Shown: positions 1 to 12,160, counted from the stretch's first letter. The stretch: 64,000 bases of DNA from Siphonodentalium dalli (GCA_032622095.1 CP136069.1:67357319-67421318); one strand, 5' to 3'. Notes: generated by a model from the letters alone, not told the origin. A program made the numbers and translations.

Positions 1-295
1 AAACGTACACATGCATGGGTAACACGAAAACCATAGTCAGAAATTATAACGCCACCCAGATCATATTATTACGCATATATCAAATATATTGGAGCTTTAA
101 TGAAGTGATTGTAAAAATACTATATAGGTAATGGCTATGGATATATAGTTGATTATATGTAATGTTTGTGTATATGTGTATAGCATGTGCTTGGTGAGAA
201 CGCATATGAACATATTTTTTAAATCGGACGTGCCAAACTAAAGTTATGATAATTATGAAATATGTACACACACACACACGTCACGTATATACGGT

Positions 296-2406
296 GTGTT
301 CACAAAGGGGCGCATACGTTCCAATTGGTTGAAAGGTTCATCGCCAAAACATGCAATTGCAATTCCATTGATACACCAATATGTTATTGGTTATATTGAA
401 ACACCCATTACAAACAACATGACAAATTATCGCCCAGTTTCTTTACTTTGTTGCTTGTCAAAATTTTTCGAAAAGTGTATCTACTCTCACTTGAATACAT
501 ACTTCAGGACCAACAACCTCCTAACAAATCTTCAGTCAGGATTCACCCCTAATGACAGCAGTCTTTCAGTTAACAGACGTCTATCATTATATAATATCTT
601 CACTTGATAGCGGTAAAGAAATTAGATGCCTGTTCTGCGACGTTAGCAAGGCTTTTGATAAGGTATGGCACCGCGGTCTTATGTTTAAACTAAAAAGTAT
701 GGGAATTATCGGCGCGACATACGATCTTCTGGAAAAGTACTTAGATAATAGACAGCAGCGAGTATTTGTTTCAAATTCCAATTCAAGCTTGAAGAGTGTA
801 TCAGCTGGTGTGCCCCAGGGATCCATACTTGGCCCTCTTCTATTTTTAGTCTACATTAACGACATTGTAGAAAATGTGACGAGTAATATAAGGCTTTTTG
901 CTGACGATACGTCTCTATATCTTTCGATCGAAGACCCCATATTGGCCGCAGAAGTTATTAACAACGACATCAGGTTGTTATTCGAGTGGTCGCAAAAATG
1001 GCAAGTTAAATTCAATCCCATCAAAACAGAGTCACTTCTGATATCATGGAAGACCAACGCTATCGACCACCCACCACTTCAGATGTCTGGGCAGAATATT
1101 GAAGAAATTGAAACACATAAGCACCTAGGTCTAACTTTTAATGGGGATGGTACCTGACATGATCATATAACTGATATTGAAAATCGAGCTGCAAGTCGAC
1201 TTTATATACTGAGGAAGTATAAATTCATTTTGGACAGGAGAACCCTCGAACATATATACTTATATTACATCCGCCCAGTAATGGAATATGCTTCCTCAGT
1301 ATGGGATAATTGTACAGATGAGGATTCAGGCCATCTCGAAGACATCCAATACGAAGCCGCGCGATTGGTCACAGGGGCAACTAGAAGCTGTAGTAAGGAA
1401 TCTTTATTACGGGAAACCGGCTGGGACACACTTTCGAGCAGAAGAGAAATAGCAAAACTTATTCAATTTTTCAAAATGATTAAAGGTACGGTTGGCCTTG
1501 GCGGTGGGTATCCTGTGAAAATATTTCCACCCGTCAAAAACCGCCACAAACAGAAAGAACAACAAAATGTAGACAGACTTTGTCCGTATACAAATAAGAA
1601 ATATCGCATAAACAGTATGTTATTGTCATATATTTGACCATTGTTATGTAAACAAAAGCATAAAAATTTACTTTTCTGGTGTTTGTTTATATTATGATGG
1701 TAAACATAAAGAGCGTTCTTTGTTGGTGAATTCCTGATATGGAACGAATAAAGAGCGTTTATGCCATTTGTGTGTGATTAGCCAGCAGCATTGTGCTGTC
1801 TTCTGTAACACAATGAGGCTCTTGCTTAGGTAAAATATAGTAAATCTTTATGATAACATGCTGTTAACGCGATGGTCATGGTATATATGAACGAAACTGT
1901 ATGCGTTTTAATGTTTTTCTGTTTACGGTGATTGGAACAAATATGAAAATTTTCGACAACTAAGGCCTCACGTGCCTTTAAGCGAGACACGCATCCTTAC
2001 TTATATACGCTTGTCCCTCCGGTATCTGGAAGCCAAACCAATTACGATTTCAGACAAAAAGGCCTCAGGTGCCCCCGTTTTTTTGGCGACAAGATATGAA
2101 AATTCATTCCTGCCAGCCACCGTAAAACTATGGAATAGCCTTCCACCAGAAGCGAAAAGTTGTGACACAGTATCAGAATTCAAGAGATATATCTCCAAAA
2201 ATCACAATAGCATACCATCATATTGTTATACAACGTTTACAAGACCAAGTCAAATCTACCACTGTCGTCTGAGAACCTACTGCAGTAACTTGAAATATGA
2301 TCTGCTTTGTAACCACCTAAATAATAATCTATTCTGCGATTGTGGGGAACTAGAGACCGCCGAATATTTTTTACTTCACTGTCCAATTTACAAAAGAGAG
2401 AGATAA
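296..2406 (+). pseudogene. Broken non-LTR retrotransposon (LINE) reverse transcriptase, copy A
   Basis: Degraded LINE ORF2-type reverse transcriptase, 5' truncated. An upstream frame carries the conserved 'NYRPVSLL' block (about 425-450). The frame shifts near 552, then 552-1157 holds the RT core with 'DVSKAFDKVWH', 'GVPQGS' and the catalytic 'FADD'. A TGA at 1156-1158 replaces the Trp codon of copy B. The frame resumes at about 1230 and is cut by a TTAA element at 1484-1977. It ends in the Cys/His-rich tail by 2406 ('FCDCGE'). The 552 frameshift is shared with copy B and so predates the duplication. The TGA and the TTAA insertion are private to copy A and so are later. By motif style it is a Jockey/CR1-like LINE; the clade is not settled. 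Confidence 0.9.
1484..1977 (+). mobile_element. 494-bp TTAA-site non-autonomous DNA transposon inserted in the LINE
   Basis: Copy B has an uninterrupted 'gattaagcgag' where copy A has 494 extra bases between two TTAA sites (1480-1483 and 1978-1981), so this is an exact insertion with TTAA duplication. The ends are imperfect inverted repeats: AGGTACGGTTGGCC at the left and, read on the other strand, AGGCACGTGAGGCC at the right. TTAA duplication is typical of piggyBac-like transposition. The interior is non-coding and has 'taaagagcgtt' twice. A same-length relative lies at 20356-20849. Confidence 0.88.
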
Positions 2407-2853
2407 CTGTTTTGTGGGTCCTATTATGACATTAAATGTGAACAATTTACTTAATGGGCCGGTTAATTCAACGTAGTGAAAATACAGTCATTTTCATGTC
2501 ACTCCAAAAGTTCATAGATAGAACCAAACGATTTAACTGAGTTCCGGCCATCATTAACAGATATAGATATCTCATCCAAAGAGTAGTGAAAATAAATGAG
2601 AGCGCTCTCACAGTTAAATTATGTAATCGGGGGGGGGTGGGGGGTCGGACCTGCGGCGATCAGCCGCGGATATACTCGCGGGTGTCTGTGGAATGGACAA
2701 TTCATCACTCGAGACCAAAATATATCATGAAACAATTTTATATCGCGGAAATGGCCACGAATAAGCCTAGGCTTACTGCCAGATCCCTTTATCTCATATG
2801 TATGTTTGTGTATGTTATATATGTATTTATGTGCCTTTTTGAGAAATAAAATT
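2407..2853 (+). mobile_element. LINE 3' untranslated region, copy A
   Basis: Non-coding sequence following the RT reading frame, shared with 49297-49670 in copy B. It has a G-rich run near 2628-2645 and ends in 'aaataaaat', a plausible polyadenylation signal and tail. The two duplication copies stop matching exactly here. Confidence 0.5.
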
Positions 2854-3289
2854 TGTTTACACTAACATGACAAACGTCTTGACGATTGACATGTTATTTT
2901 GTTGACGTGTTGCCAGCTCGCGGCAAATACACTAAACTGATATTTTCTCGGTTCTCTTATACGACATTAGATTGTTTTCGGCTGGCATGTATCTTTTCTT
3001 TGTTATTTGTTCTAATTTCTATCGAAATAGAGGTCTGCAATTGACTGAAAGAAGCCAATATACGGCGGCTGAACACTGAATGATTTACAAACAATCTCGA
3101 GAGTCATTATGAAATAATTTCCGATAAGGTTTCATTCACCACCGATTATGGAGACCAATTAATCATAATGCCTTCAATGTTTCGTGAAAGCACCACCTCA
3201 GAATTCCGTTAAAACAACTAATCTTTCAAATCATTACAACAACTGCGGCTAATCACTGAAAGTTTCCCATTCACCACACCAGAAAACTT

Positions 3290-3483
3290 CTAAATGCGGA
3301 CTGGTGATGAATACCATTTCATATTAGTTTGCCCAGAATTCAGAACTTTAAGATGCAAATATTTACCAGGGAAGTATTATGACTTCCCAACTAATGACAA
3401 ATTATATGCGTTACTTACTGAGGAAAATGAATATATTTTGAAGAATTTTGCGATTTTTATCAAATTAGGTTTACACAAATACC
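3290..3483 (+). pseudogene. 3' end of a second LINE (RT C-terminal fragment)
   Basis: About 64 codons encode 'GDEYHFILVCPEF' followed by a basic stretch and 'LKNFAIFIKLGL', ending in a stop at about 3486. This resembles the C-terminal tail after the zinc knuckle of pol-like LINE ORFs in invertebrates. Nothing upstream extends it, so it is a severely 5'-truncated copy. It runs directly into a GAT/GAC microsatellite, which fits a LINE 3' tail. Confidence 0.65.
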
Positions 3484-3603
3484 TATGATGATAGATGACG
3501 ATGACGATGACGACGACGACGGTGATGAGGGCGACGAGGACCGTGATGATGACGACGATGATGATGATGATGATGATGATGTTGATGATGATAATAATGA
3601 TGA
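3484..3603 (+). repeat. (GAT/GAC)n microsatellite
   Basis: Imperfect trinucleotide run of GAT and GAC, purest at about 3545-3600. It would translate as poly-Asp but has no independent gene features. It follows the LINE fragment and may be its repetitive 3' tail. Confidence 0.85.
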
Positions 3604-3678
3604 TTATTACACAAACAAAGGACCCCGAATTCGACGGCCAAATGTCACATTATGTACATACACTGTAAATATGTTATA

Positions 3679-6166
3679 CTAGCAGGGTTACCCGGCGTTG
3701 CACAGGTTAATGTATACTGTGGATATTTGTTGGGAATAGAGAATGCTCTTGCTTAAAGTGTTATACGTTTTCTCATAAATTGTATATTAAAATAGCATCA
3801 CAAAACATGATTATTACAGTCATGGAATATAAGTAGTGGCTCACCTTGTCAATTGTCATTCTGTTTATCGCGATTAATCCGTTCCACCAATAATGAAGTA
3901 TTTATTTATTTACAACTGCGTATACATTAGACGTTATAATATGATACATGAACATCATAAACACATTAGTTCGATAAAAGATGATAATTGGGTTTTACAT
4001 ATTGAGATGTATCAATCAATCTAGTGGGTTGGACTAAGATCTCGAGGACACCTGGCTATCATATCTCCATGAAGATACAGATGTTTCAAAGAAATTTCCA
4101 GGTGCTCCTCTGTTCATGGTGCTATATATTGGCTAAATATTCTTAGTTTAAACGAAATGTTGCTGCGCAGATATATCAGCTACATGTGCCAGGCACAGAG
4201 CGAGATCTTGAGTTGTTTATGTCAGTCGATCAGTCAGTTCTAAAACCCTTGTCAGATGTCAGTATTGGTAGGATCCTGAAAAGTCTTGTGCTACTAACTG
4301 CATTTTCTTGTATATCAGAAGAAACTATATTTGACTGCACACTGTGACCATTATTTTTGAACAGGCCTTCCATAATGATTGCCATTCCCATATAAATATG
4401 ACTGTTAAGAAGATATAATTGTTCAAGTGACTTATGTGGGTCACCATATGTCGGAATTGTGAAATGTGAACGCCCAACTACTTAAAATGATATGGAGATG
4501 GCCTGGTGACTGTATATAACTTATATGTGGATATCTGCGAATAGCAATCTTATCAATGATATTGCATATCCCGCAAGCGACACCAAATGTGATTTAATTC
4601 ATGGTATATCATTAGAGAAAAACGTGTATGAATTTGGTGGAATTTGGTTTATTAAATCAATTGTTGATGCAACGATGACTCGAACAACGCCATATTGCGA
4701 AGGTGATTATGTATTCGTTTGGTGGAAATCAGCGACAAAATTATTTCACCCTATTTTTTAAATTTCCCCTCCCACCAACAGCGTCATTTTAGAAAATTTT
4801 AACCCGCACCATTATCTTCCTTGTAAAAAGTTACCCCTCTTAGAACGCCTTGGTGCCATCTCGATTGTACCGCGTGAAGTTATATATAGATCGCACACAG
4901 ACAGGCAAAAAGACAGACAGCACGATTTTATTTCTTGTATCATTTGAGAAGAACGTGTCTGAATTTGATGGTAATTGGTACTAAAAATATTTTGTATCAG
5001 TTTTGGTGACCCTCCCGTCCCTATTTCGGACTCAAGCTGCACACATTAAGACTCATTAGAGATTAGAGATGCATATATATGAAATTGGTGAAAATTGGCG
5101 AGTATACAAATTCGTATCAAATTTAAGGTCCCCATATCTCTCACCCATAGGGCACCAATTTGGTGTATCTAAACCACACGATAAGATTCCTCGTATCACG
5201 GAGAAGAATATGTATCAATCTGGTGGAAATCGGCACTAAACATATAGATATAATTTGTTGTGTCCCTCTCATCTCTTTACACCACTGACTCGAATGGCCC
5301 CACTTGTGACATCCTTAAACCACAATTAAACTAAACAATTTTTTTTATCAAATTTGGTGCCAATCCCTCCCCTCTCCATCTCTCACCCAAACAGCACCGC
5401 TATGGCGTCTTTAAATCACGATTAGATTCCTCGTATCATGGCTAAGAACGTGTATCAATTTGGTGGAAATTGGCGCTAAAAAAATTGTGCATCAATTTTG
5501 GTGCCCCTGTCCCTTTCAATGCAACCCTGACTCGAATGATGCCACATTTGACAGATAAAAGCCACACCATTAGACTCCTCATACCATGGGGATGATTTTG
5601 TATAAGTGTGGTGGCAATCGGCGACTTATTATCAAATTTAGTGCCCACCCCTCCCAATATCTCATCCAAAAACAACAATTTGGCGTTGTTAAATCGCACA
5701 ATTAGATTCCTTGTATCATGAAGAAGAATATATATCAATTTAGTGGAAATCGGCGCTAAAATTAGTTTGATCAATTTTGGTGCCCCTCTCCCCTTCCGTT
5801 CATCCCTGACTCAAACGACGCCACTTTTCACATAAAATCTGCCCCCCCCCCCTCCCTTCCGGGCACCCCTGACGCGAACAGCGCGACTTTTGCCATATTT
5901 AAACCACGCCATTAGATTCCTCATATTATGGGGATGATTATATATAAGTTTGGTGGCAATTGGCGACAATTTTTTTTTCTTCCCCTCCCCCTTTTCTGCC
6001 CCTGACAACAACGGCGTCACTTTAGAAAATTCTAACCCCGACCATTATCTTTCTCGTAAAAACCTAATCCTAGTAGACCCCTTTGGCATCATCTAGATGG
6101 TCCCCTGTGAATTTCTATAGAACACAGACAGACAGACAGACAGACATTCGCAAATATAGATATAGA
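3679..6166 (-). mobile_element. Helitron-like non-autonomous element with tandem core and ACAG microsatellite
   Basis: Read on the minus strand it starts TCTATATCTATATTTGCG at 6166 and ends in a GC-rich stem ('gcaacgccgggtaaccctg') then CTAG at 3679-3682. The flanking bases are A before TC and T after CTAG, as expected for Helitrons. Near the 5' end is an (ACAG)n run (about 6120-6146). The core (about 4750-6100) consists of degenerate units of roughly 300 bp repeating 'atcaatttggtggaaat' and 'attagattcctcgtatcat'. The architecture recalls the pearl/CvA elements of bivalves, which are regarded as non-autonomous Helitrons. No Rep/helicase ORF is present. It is the inverted relative of 19278-22798. 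Confidence 0.75.
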
Positions 6167-7560
6167 TGACTCTATATTTCGTGCATAATAGCACGATTGA
6201 GTTATAAATAAAGCATACCAACAAACAACAAATCTACTAATCGGATTAAATACACTCCGGATACTTCGCAATAAGACCTTTAGTCTACATTCCAACGAAG
6301 ACATATGTTCACAGTGTTGAGTTGTCGGGGTTATTTCGGACACCACAACATCTCTATGTTGGCTTTAAGAATAATAAAATAATATACCTTCTTTAGACAT
6401 AATCACAAGTCACATTTCGTTTTTAGTGAAATAGAATATATAGACTATATTAGCGGTCGTGCATGGCGGAAGATGCTTACCCCGGGCTAGTGTCCGAAAT
6501 CACCCGAAAGGAAATTTAAGGGCTCACAAAAGGGTGTTTCCAATGTGAAAAATCCAAAAGGTTGAGTTTTCTTTTTTGTCTCATTTTAGACCACATAATT
6601 GAACATGCATGTTTATCTGTCATAATTTGGTTTCAATATGTCATTCCAAAAATGTAATTATCAGGGCGTCAAGTTTTGACGTATACATTAAAAAAAACAA
6701 GAAATACTTTCAACTGCGTTACAGACCGTTCCTGGTAATATCTGGAACGTATTTGAGCTCAAACAACATTTAAAAGTGGATTTGTAAAAGCATGTGTAAT
6801 AAGAAAGTGTTAGATGTTTGTACCCTTAGAGATTCATACTGTCCGAAGTAACCTCGCTGTCCAAAGTCACCCCATTTTACGGTACAGCAAAGTTACCTGA
6901 ACATTATATTATGCATTGTATTCCCGCAATTAACTCTTCAAGAGTCGTCTTTTTTTTCTCTTTTTTTTATTAATTGTCATTTGGGGGGGGGGGGGCTAAT
7001 CCCGGGATGGTCGAAAGGACCGATAGGCCCTTTCCTTCACCCCTTAAGAGTCGTCCAGCCATTATTCACACCAAAATATCGAAGGCAATTACGCTGTCAT
7101 AAAATGTACATACTGCAACAATGAGACATCCGCGAAGATACATCGTCGAATACATACATCCTGCAAAAGTCGAACCGGTACGGAAATTGCTAGTACCTTT
7201 TTAATCACAGTTTTATAAATAGAACCTCCATGTCTCCGCTGACATCCCCAGAACATGACCACAGAAAACACCATAGGTGGCGTAACAATACACTAAATCA
7301 TTAATAAAACCACACACGACAGTGGTATGGGGTTAAGTCGTTCCCACGAATCATTACGGTACTGAGGCAATCGGCAAACCTCGTCAGATTCCGTACCGTT
7401 CGAGGAGATAAGAATGGACTGGATCCATATATTAAATTTATATTAAATTATATTATTTGATTTTAAGATAACATGTTAACCTGAACGTTTATACATAAGA
7501 CATATTCGACTTTAATTAATTATTTCATTATATATATTATCCATATTAGATCGTTGTCAT
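6167..7560. other. Intergenic region, no gene seen
   Basis: AT-rich sequence with a G run at about 6983-6996. I see no convincing ORF or splice-supported exon. This block is absent from copy B. Confidence 0.5.
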
Positions 7561-8180
7561 TGGCTGCGGACACACGTATCACAGTAGCGATGGCATAGTA
7601 GGTGTGACAATTATTTATGGGGGAGTTTGGTGACTATTGGTTCGTTATAATCAGCCTTTTTCTTGTTTTTGGTCCTTGTATAGTTCGTTTTGTTTATTCC
7701 AGATACTTTCTCGCAGCTCCATTTCCTCCAACAGTTCCGACACAGCTTCGTTGGCCCACTTGATAATATTAGCGGAATTATGAGTAGCAAAATAAAAAAC
7801 GCAATTGGGGAACTTTCTTAATGCGCATGAAATTAATATAAGTGGAGAAACATGAATTGAGATCATATCAATAAAACGTACTACATGCATGATATGTGAA
7901 TGAACGAGGGATTGCCACGGTCAAACACAATTCTGGACGATCGATCGTGCAATTATATATATCGTAGTGAATAAAATGTAGCAAAATTTAATGAGTAGAA
8001 CTCAACCTTGGTGAAACGCAATGGGTTAATTGGTCGAGTCGACTCATTGTGCGGAAACTCAGCGCGCAACATGGCTAACTATGGCACAGAAATATGACGA
8101 CCGATTGTCACCAAACTGCACCATAATAAATTGTCACACCTACTATGCCATCGCTACTGTGGTGCGTGTGTCCGCAGCCA
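7561..8180. mobile_element. 620-bp MITE with ~80-bp terminal inverted repeats, copy A
   Basis: The left end TGGCTGCGGACACACG and the following 'cagtagcgatggcatag' reappear as reverse complement at 8100-8180 ('ctatgccatcgctactg', 'cgtgtgtccgcagcca'). The two ends therefore form long inverted repeats around a non-repetitive middle. The same 620-bp element is at 49751-50370, so it predates the duplication. The minus strand holds an unrecognised 79-codon ORF (7651-7890). Confidence 0.75.
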
Positions 8181-8202
8181 TTACCTGAAATTTATTGAAA
8201 TT

Positions 8203-8664
8203 GGCGTAAGTCTCCCTTTAATTTTCGAGTCACCGATTCTTGTTATAATGCCTTGATATACGGTTATAATAACAATATATGACATAAAATATAATTAAAA
8301 TACTATAATTCATCACCAGTTGGACCATCTGTGTCTCCAAATTTGCCGATATATAGAGTAATAGAAAATAGCTGAACTCACATAAACACCCCCCCCCCCC
8401 CTGTTCACTCCCAGGATGCAACATAATTCAAACTAAGATATAGAGTTATCCCCCTTCCATTGAAAATGTTATAATAGACTTTGCAGAACAGTCCAAATGC
8501 ACAGAACTCACGTCGTACAAAAACATGTTCACAGTATATTACACCCATGCAATAAGTTGGTAATACATTGTTTTGAACTTCATCTTTCAAATGGTATATA
8601 ATATGGCATATATTTTATATAATATGATCTGGGGTTTCGAAAATTTAGTGGGCCTTTTAAGCTA
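8203..8664. mobile_element. MITE with GGCCCAYTTAATTTTCGA-type ends, copy A
   Basis: The left end '...ctttaattttcgagtc' is mirrored by the right end 'cgaaaatttagtgggcc'. Related copies sit at 24344-24500 (internally deleted), 54094-54535 and about 38815-39105. A C homopolymer lies at about 8389-8401. The copy B counterpart is 50393-50835. Non-coding. Confidence 0.6.
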
Positions 8665-8891
8665 TTTTAACGTCATCTTAAAAGTGGTCACGTATGGTCG
8701 TACGCACGTCTAGCTGAATAATTGTGGGAATAGGGACTAAATGCCTTTAAATTTGGTTCATGCAAAATAACGTAAATGTCTGTAAATATCGTCAAGAAAT
8801 ACATGACAAAATAGTTTGTTATGTAAACATTAGTGTTACAATGGAATTATAGCGATAAAAGTCATATTATAGTCCAATAATATACCAAAGT

Positions 8892-9085
8892 TTAAAGGTA
8901 CTAAATCCGATGCGATGGTCCTCATATCAGAGTCCAACAACAACAAAAATATTTTAAATGTCCCTTCAGTTATCAGAATCGATTAATTGCCCTATTTGAT
9001 GGGTCGGTTCCTCGACTCGAATCAAATATATTTTACCCCCGAAGCCAAAGAAATAGTAATTTGGGAGCGTTAATTCGGATAAACT
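8892..9085. mobile_element. Truncated 'TTTAAAGGTACT' TTAA MITE, copy A
   Basis: Begins 'tttaaaggtactaaatccga' and includes 'tcctcgactcgaatcaaat' and 'cgaagccaaagaaatagta', all found in the complete member at 15830-16308. The right terminus lacks the terminal 'gagtaccttt', so it is truncated. The copy B counterpart is 51065-51262. Confidence 0.65.
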
Positions 9086-9342
9086 TGACGGTAAACATTG
9101 CAAAATGTCAAAGCATTGAACAATATTCTGAAAATCAACCCAGATTAAAATATTTGAACTTACTACACGATTAGCGATATTTGTTGACAGATCACTGTAA
9201 CAGTTTTGTTTACATAACATGCAATGATTTTGAACAACACGCAATGAGAACTATCAATAATGAAAATTAGAACACAGCTTATCTATTTCTCCATATTGTT
9301 TTTAGTGGTGATGTTTTTGCAGACTTTATTTCTTTGCACACG

Positions 9343-9543
9343 CATTTACCCGCTGTGATCGAGTACCCAGTCCATTTAAAGTGATATGAAACATTTACCC
9401 GCTGTGATCGAGTATACCCAGTCCATTTAAAGTGATATGAAACATTTACCCGCTGTGATCGAGTACCCAGTCCATTTAAAGTGATATGAAACATTTACCC
9501 GCTGTGATCGAGTATACCCAGTCCATTTAAAATGATATGAAAC
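9343..9543 (+). repeat. Minisatellite, 4 units of 49/51 bp (2 x 100-bp dimer)
   Basis: Four consecutive units start 'catttacccgctgtgatcga' at 9343, 9392, 9443 and 9492. They alternate between 'gagtaccca' and 'gagtataccca', so the higher-order unit is 100 bp. Copy B has a single unit (51523-51571), so the array expanded or contracted after the duplication. Confidence 0.9.
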
Positions 9544-10166
9544 ATTCCGGTTGGGTGATCAAATAGAAATGGAGAATAATCTTGCTCAAGGTAGTTATTT
9601 TTACGAATATTAATCAAAATTTACAGCACACGTCGTCATTCTTATATATTAATTAAATGCAATTACTCTTGATGGCGAAATCATTTGTGTTAGTTTATCG
9701 CCGTTTGTTGCGTCCCGAATCGAGATGTAAATATTTACAATTAAGCATAGTTTAGACGATGATTTCTATGGAGTGGTATGGTCGATTTCTTTGAGTTTTT
9801 CGGCGATTTTAGTATAATGTGACGTTCCCACAGTTGGCATTGCGCCTGGGTTCTAACTTGTCAGTTCTACGCACCCGAACAGTCCATAATATGTCTTTAA
9901 AGATGTACGTTTTAGTGAGAGTCTTGTACATGTACCTGATGAAAGTTTCAGTTCTGAGTCGTTTTTTAAGATACATGTGTATTAAACACGATCACAGCGG
10001 ATTTGCGTCGTGTGTACCATGCATCATCATAATTTTGTTGCGATGATGGCAACTTTCTTCAGAAAAATCAACACTTTGCTGCGGGTTGTGGTGACATAAC
10101 TAACTCAGACTGTACGGTCACAATGTCACTCCAGGGTGGTGAATAGGGGGACGTGCATTCATGTAC
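9544..10166. other. Intergenic region, no gene seen
   Basis: Copy A and copy B separate at about 9715, where copy B jumps to sequence equivalent to 21772. No supported gene or repeat here. Confidence 0.4.
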
Positions 10167-10453
10167 ATGTAATCACAGGACCATGGAATTTGGTCCAAAA
10201 CCCTCTTTTATTGGCGGAACCAACACCCGGGACAGCAGGTCACGGAAGGAACGAAACAGAAAATTGTTGCCACCCATTTTGAACTCAACTGTATTCCTAC
10301 AAAAAATATTTTTTCACTAAAAACTGTTGGTACCTCTTACACCCCAGATGCCAATCTACAACATTCCATAGGTATATTTTTCCAGTTCTTCGAAAATCTC
10401 ACTGTATTTCGGTAATTTATTTTAAATTCACCAACGAAGACAAATGTGCCGCA
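10167..10453 (+). repeat. Left arm of a long inverted repeat flanking ~5 kb
   Basis: About 285 bp whose reverse complement is 14888-15180. Shared blocks include 'cctcttttattggcggaacc', 'aactgttggtacctcttaca' and 'gaagacaaatgtgccgc'. It may be the terminus of a large non-autonomous transposon, or one of two inverted copies of a smaller repeat. Confidence 0.75.
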
Positions 10454-10475
10454 TTATCCGCAGAATATATAATGT

Positions 10476-10735
10476 TTGTCTAGCAAAAGTATCTGCAACC
10501 AGGTATCTGTAACTGGGAAGCAGGTATCTGTAACTGGGAAGCACTATATTGACGAATGCTATCTATTCGTGGAAGAGAGTTTTCTCAAGGGAGATAATTT
10601 TCCGTCGCGCAATGATTGTCTAGCAAAAGTAGCTGCTCTCAAGTATCTCTAATCAGGAATTACTATTGATTAAATAAATCTCTTCATGGAAGAGTTTCCA
10701 AGGGAGATAATTTTATAGTCAGACAATGTTTGTCC
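10476..10735 (+). repeat. Two-unit degenerate tandem repeat
   Basis: 'gtctagcaaaagtatctgc' and 'gtctagcaaaagtagctgc' begin two similar units of about 145 bp, each containing 'aagggagataattt'. A short sub-repeat 'ggtatctgtaactgggaagc' occurs twice at about 10501-10542. Non-coding. Confidence 0.55.
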
Positions 10736-10981
10736 CGGCCAGCAAACACAAACTGAGCGTATAGACATTAAACATAATCTATCGCTTCCATATATTAAAT
10801 ATATCTTGATAAACTCCCTATAATTCAAATGTTGTAGTCCATGGTGCAATGGGTGGAGTTTATTGGTCACATGATGACTGTCCACATCCAGTATGTAAGC
10901 CTATTCAGATGCCATAACAGCTAACCAATCAATATCTATCCCTGTTAACAGGCAAATATAGGATAATTCATGAGGGAGATA

Positions 10982-11146
10982 TTAATTGCGTTTAAGCGCA
11001 ATAAGGATGTAATTGCGCTTAAGCGCAATAAGGAATGTTCTTATTGAGCTTAAGCGCAATAAGGGAAGATCTAATTGGGCTTAAGCGAAATAAGAATATT
11101 CCTTAGCGCAATAAGGGATTCCTTATTGCGTTTAAGCTCAATTATT
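10982..11146. repeat. Cluster of TTGCGCTTAAGCGCAA-type palindromes
   Basis: About six imperfect copies of the perfect palindrome TTGCGCTTAAGCGCAA, separated by short spacers such as 'taaggatgt' and 'taaggaatg'. The same core forms the array at 13035-13280. Confidence 0.75.
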
Positions 11147-12160
11147 TATTAAATGTCAATTTGGCATCCCATATTCATTCAATGCGATCTCACATAAAAG
11201 TTAAAATGTTATATGCCTATAGCCACCCTAGCTTGGCATTCATTGCAATCTCCCATTTGGGCGGGGGCATATTTTCATTTATCTGTGTGCTAATTGAGGG
11301 GCGTGGACTGGCAATGGAAGTGCGAATCTTACAAGAAGATTCTTAGATATGAAGCAATATGCAGAGTCAATCTTTAGAAAAGACTAGGTGGCCCTGAAAA
11401 TTAGGCCCTTTTCACATTTATTATTTATTTATGCTTAATAATAACCTCTATCATTTGCGCTTAACCCTTTGAACCCGACTGGCCGCAAAAGCGGCCAGCC
11501 AGAAAACGTTCATACACCCGACTGGACGCAAAAGCGGCCAGCAGCATTCAGTGACATCATAAACCTATGTAGCATGTGTATACATGTTCTAACAATTGGT
11601 ATATCCACTTATATCTATGTGAATGATCACAAGGAACTTCAGCAGTGCCATGGGTGCATGTATATGAGTTTGTTGCGGACTAGTTGGGGTAGAAAAACAT
11701 GCGCATGCGCACAGCGCAGAATTCAACAAACGTACATTATTTGAAGCGATTTGGGTAAAGCTCTACATTGTTGCGCAGTTCGCAGGATTGTAGAAAGACA
11801 CCATTTCGATCACTCTTTTTGGTTTAAATTAGTATTACATACATAATCAGTGTTCTGTCATATGTGAGGAAGGCGCACACAGTTTCTTATTTGAGTCGAT
11901 TTGTTTCGCGCATGCGCATAGGATAAAATGATAAATGTATGGATTTTTGTGAAATGATACAATCACATCAAGGATCTCCATAGTACATAAATTTGCGTTA
12001 TACGTACAGCTGCACGTTTTGACGTTGCACCAGAGTAGTACTGTGGAAATGGGTTGCATGTTCACAATACCATCTAGTCCGATCTACTTGCGCGTGCACA
12101 TTACAAACACGTGGTCAAATCGTGCATTATTGAGCAATTATGTCAAGTTTAAGACTCGTG

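Noticed and set aside
3485-3682. Poly-Asp ORF
   Set aside because: It is a translated GAT/GAC microsatellite with no start context, splice sites or homologous domain.
9343-9543. CRISPR-like direct repeats
   Set aside because: Units are contiguous with no unique spacers, and the genome is eukaryotic; it is a minisatellite.
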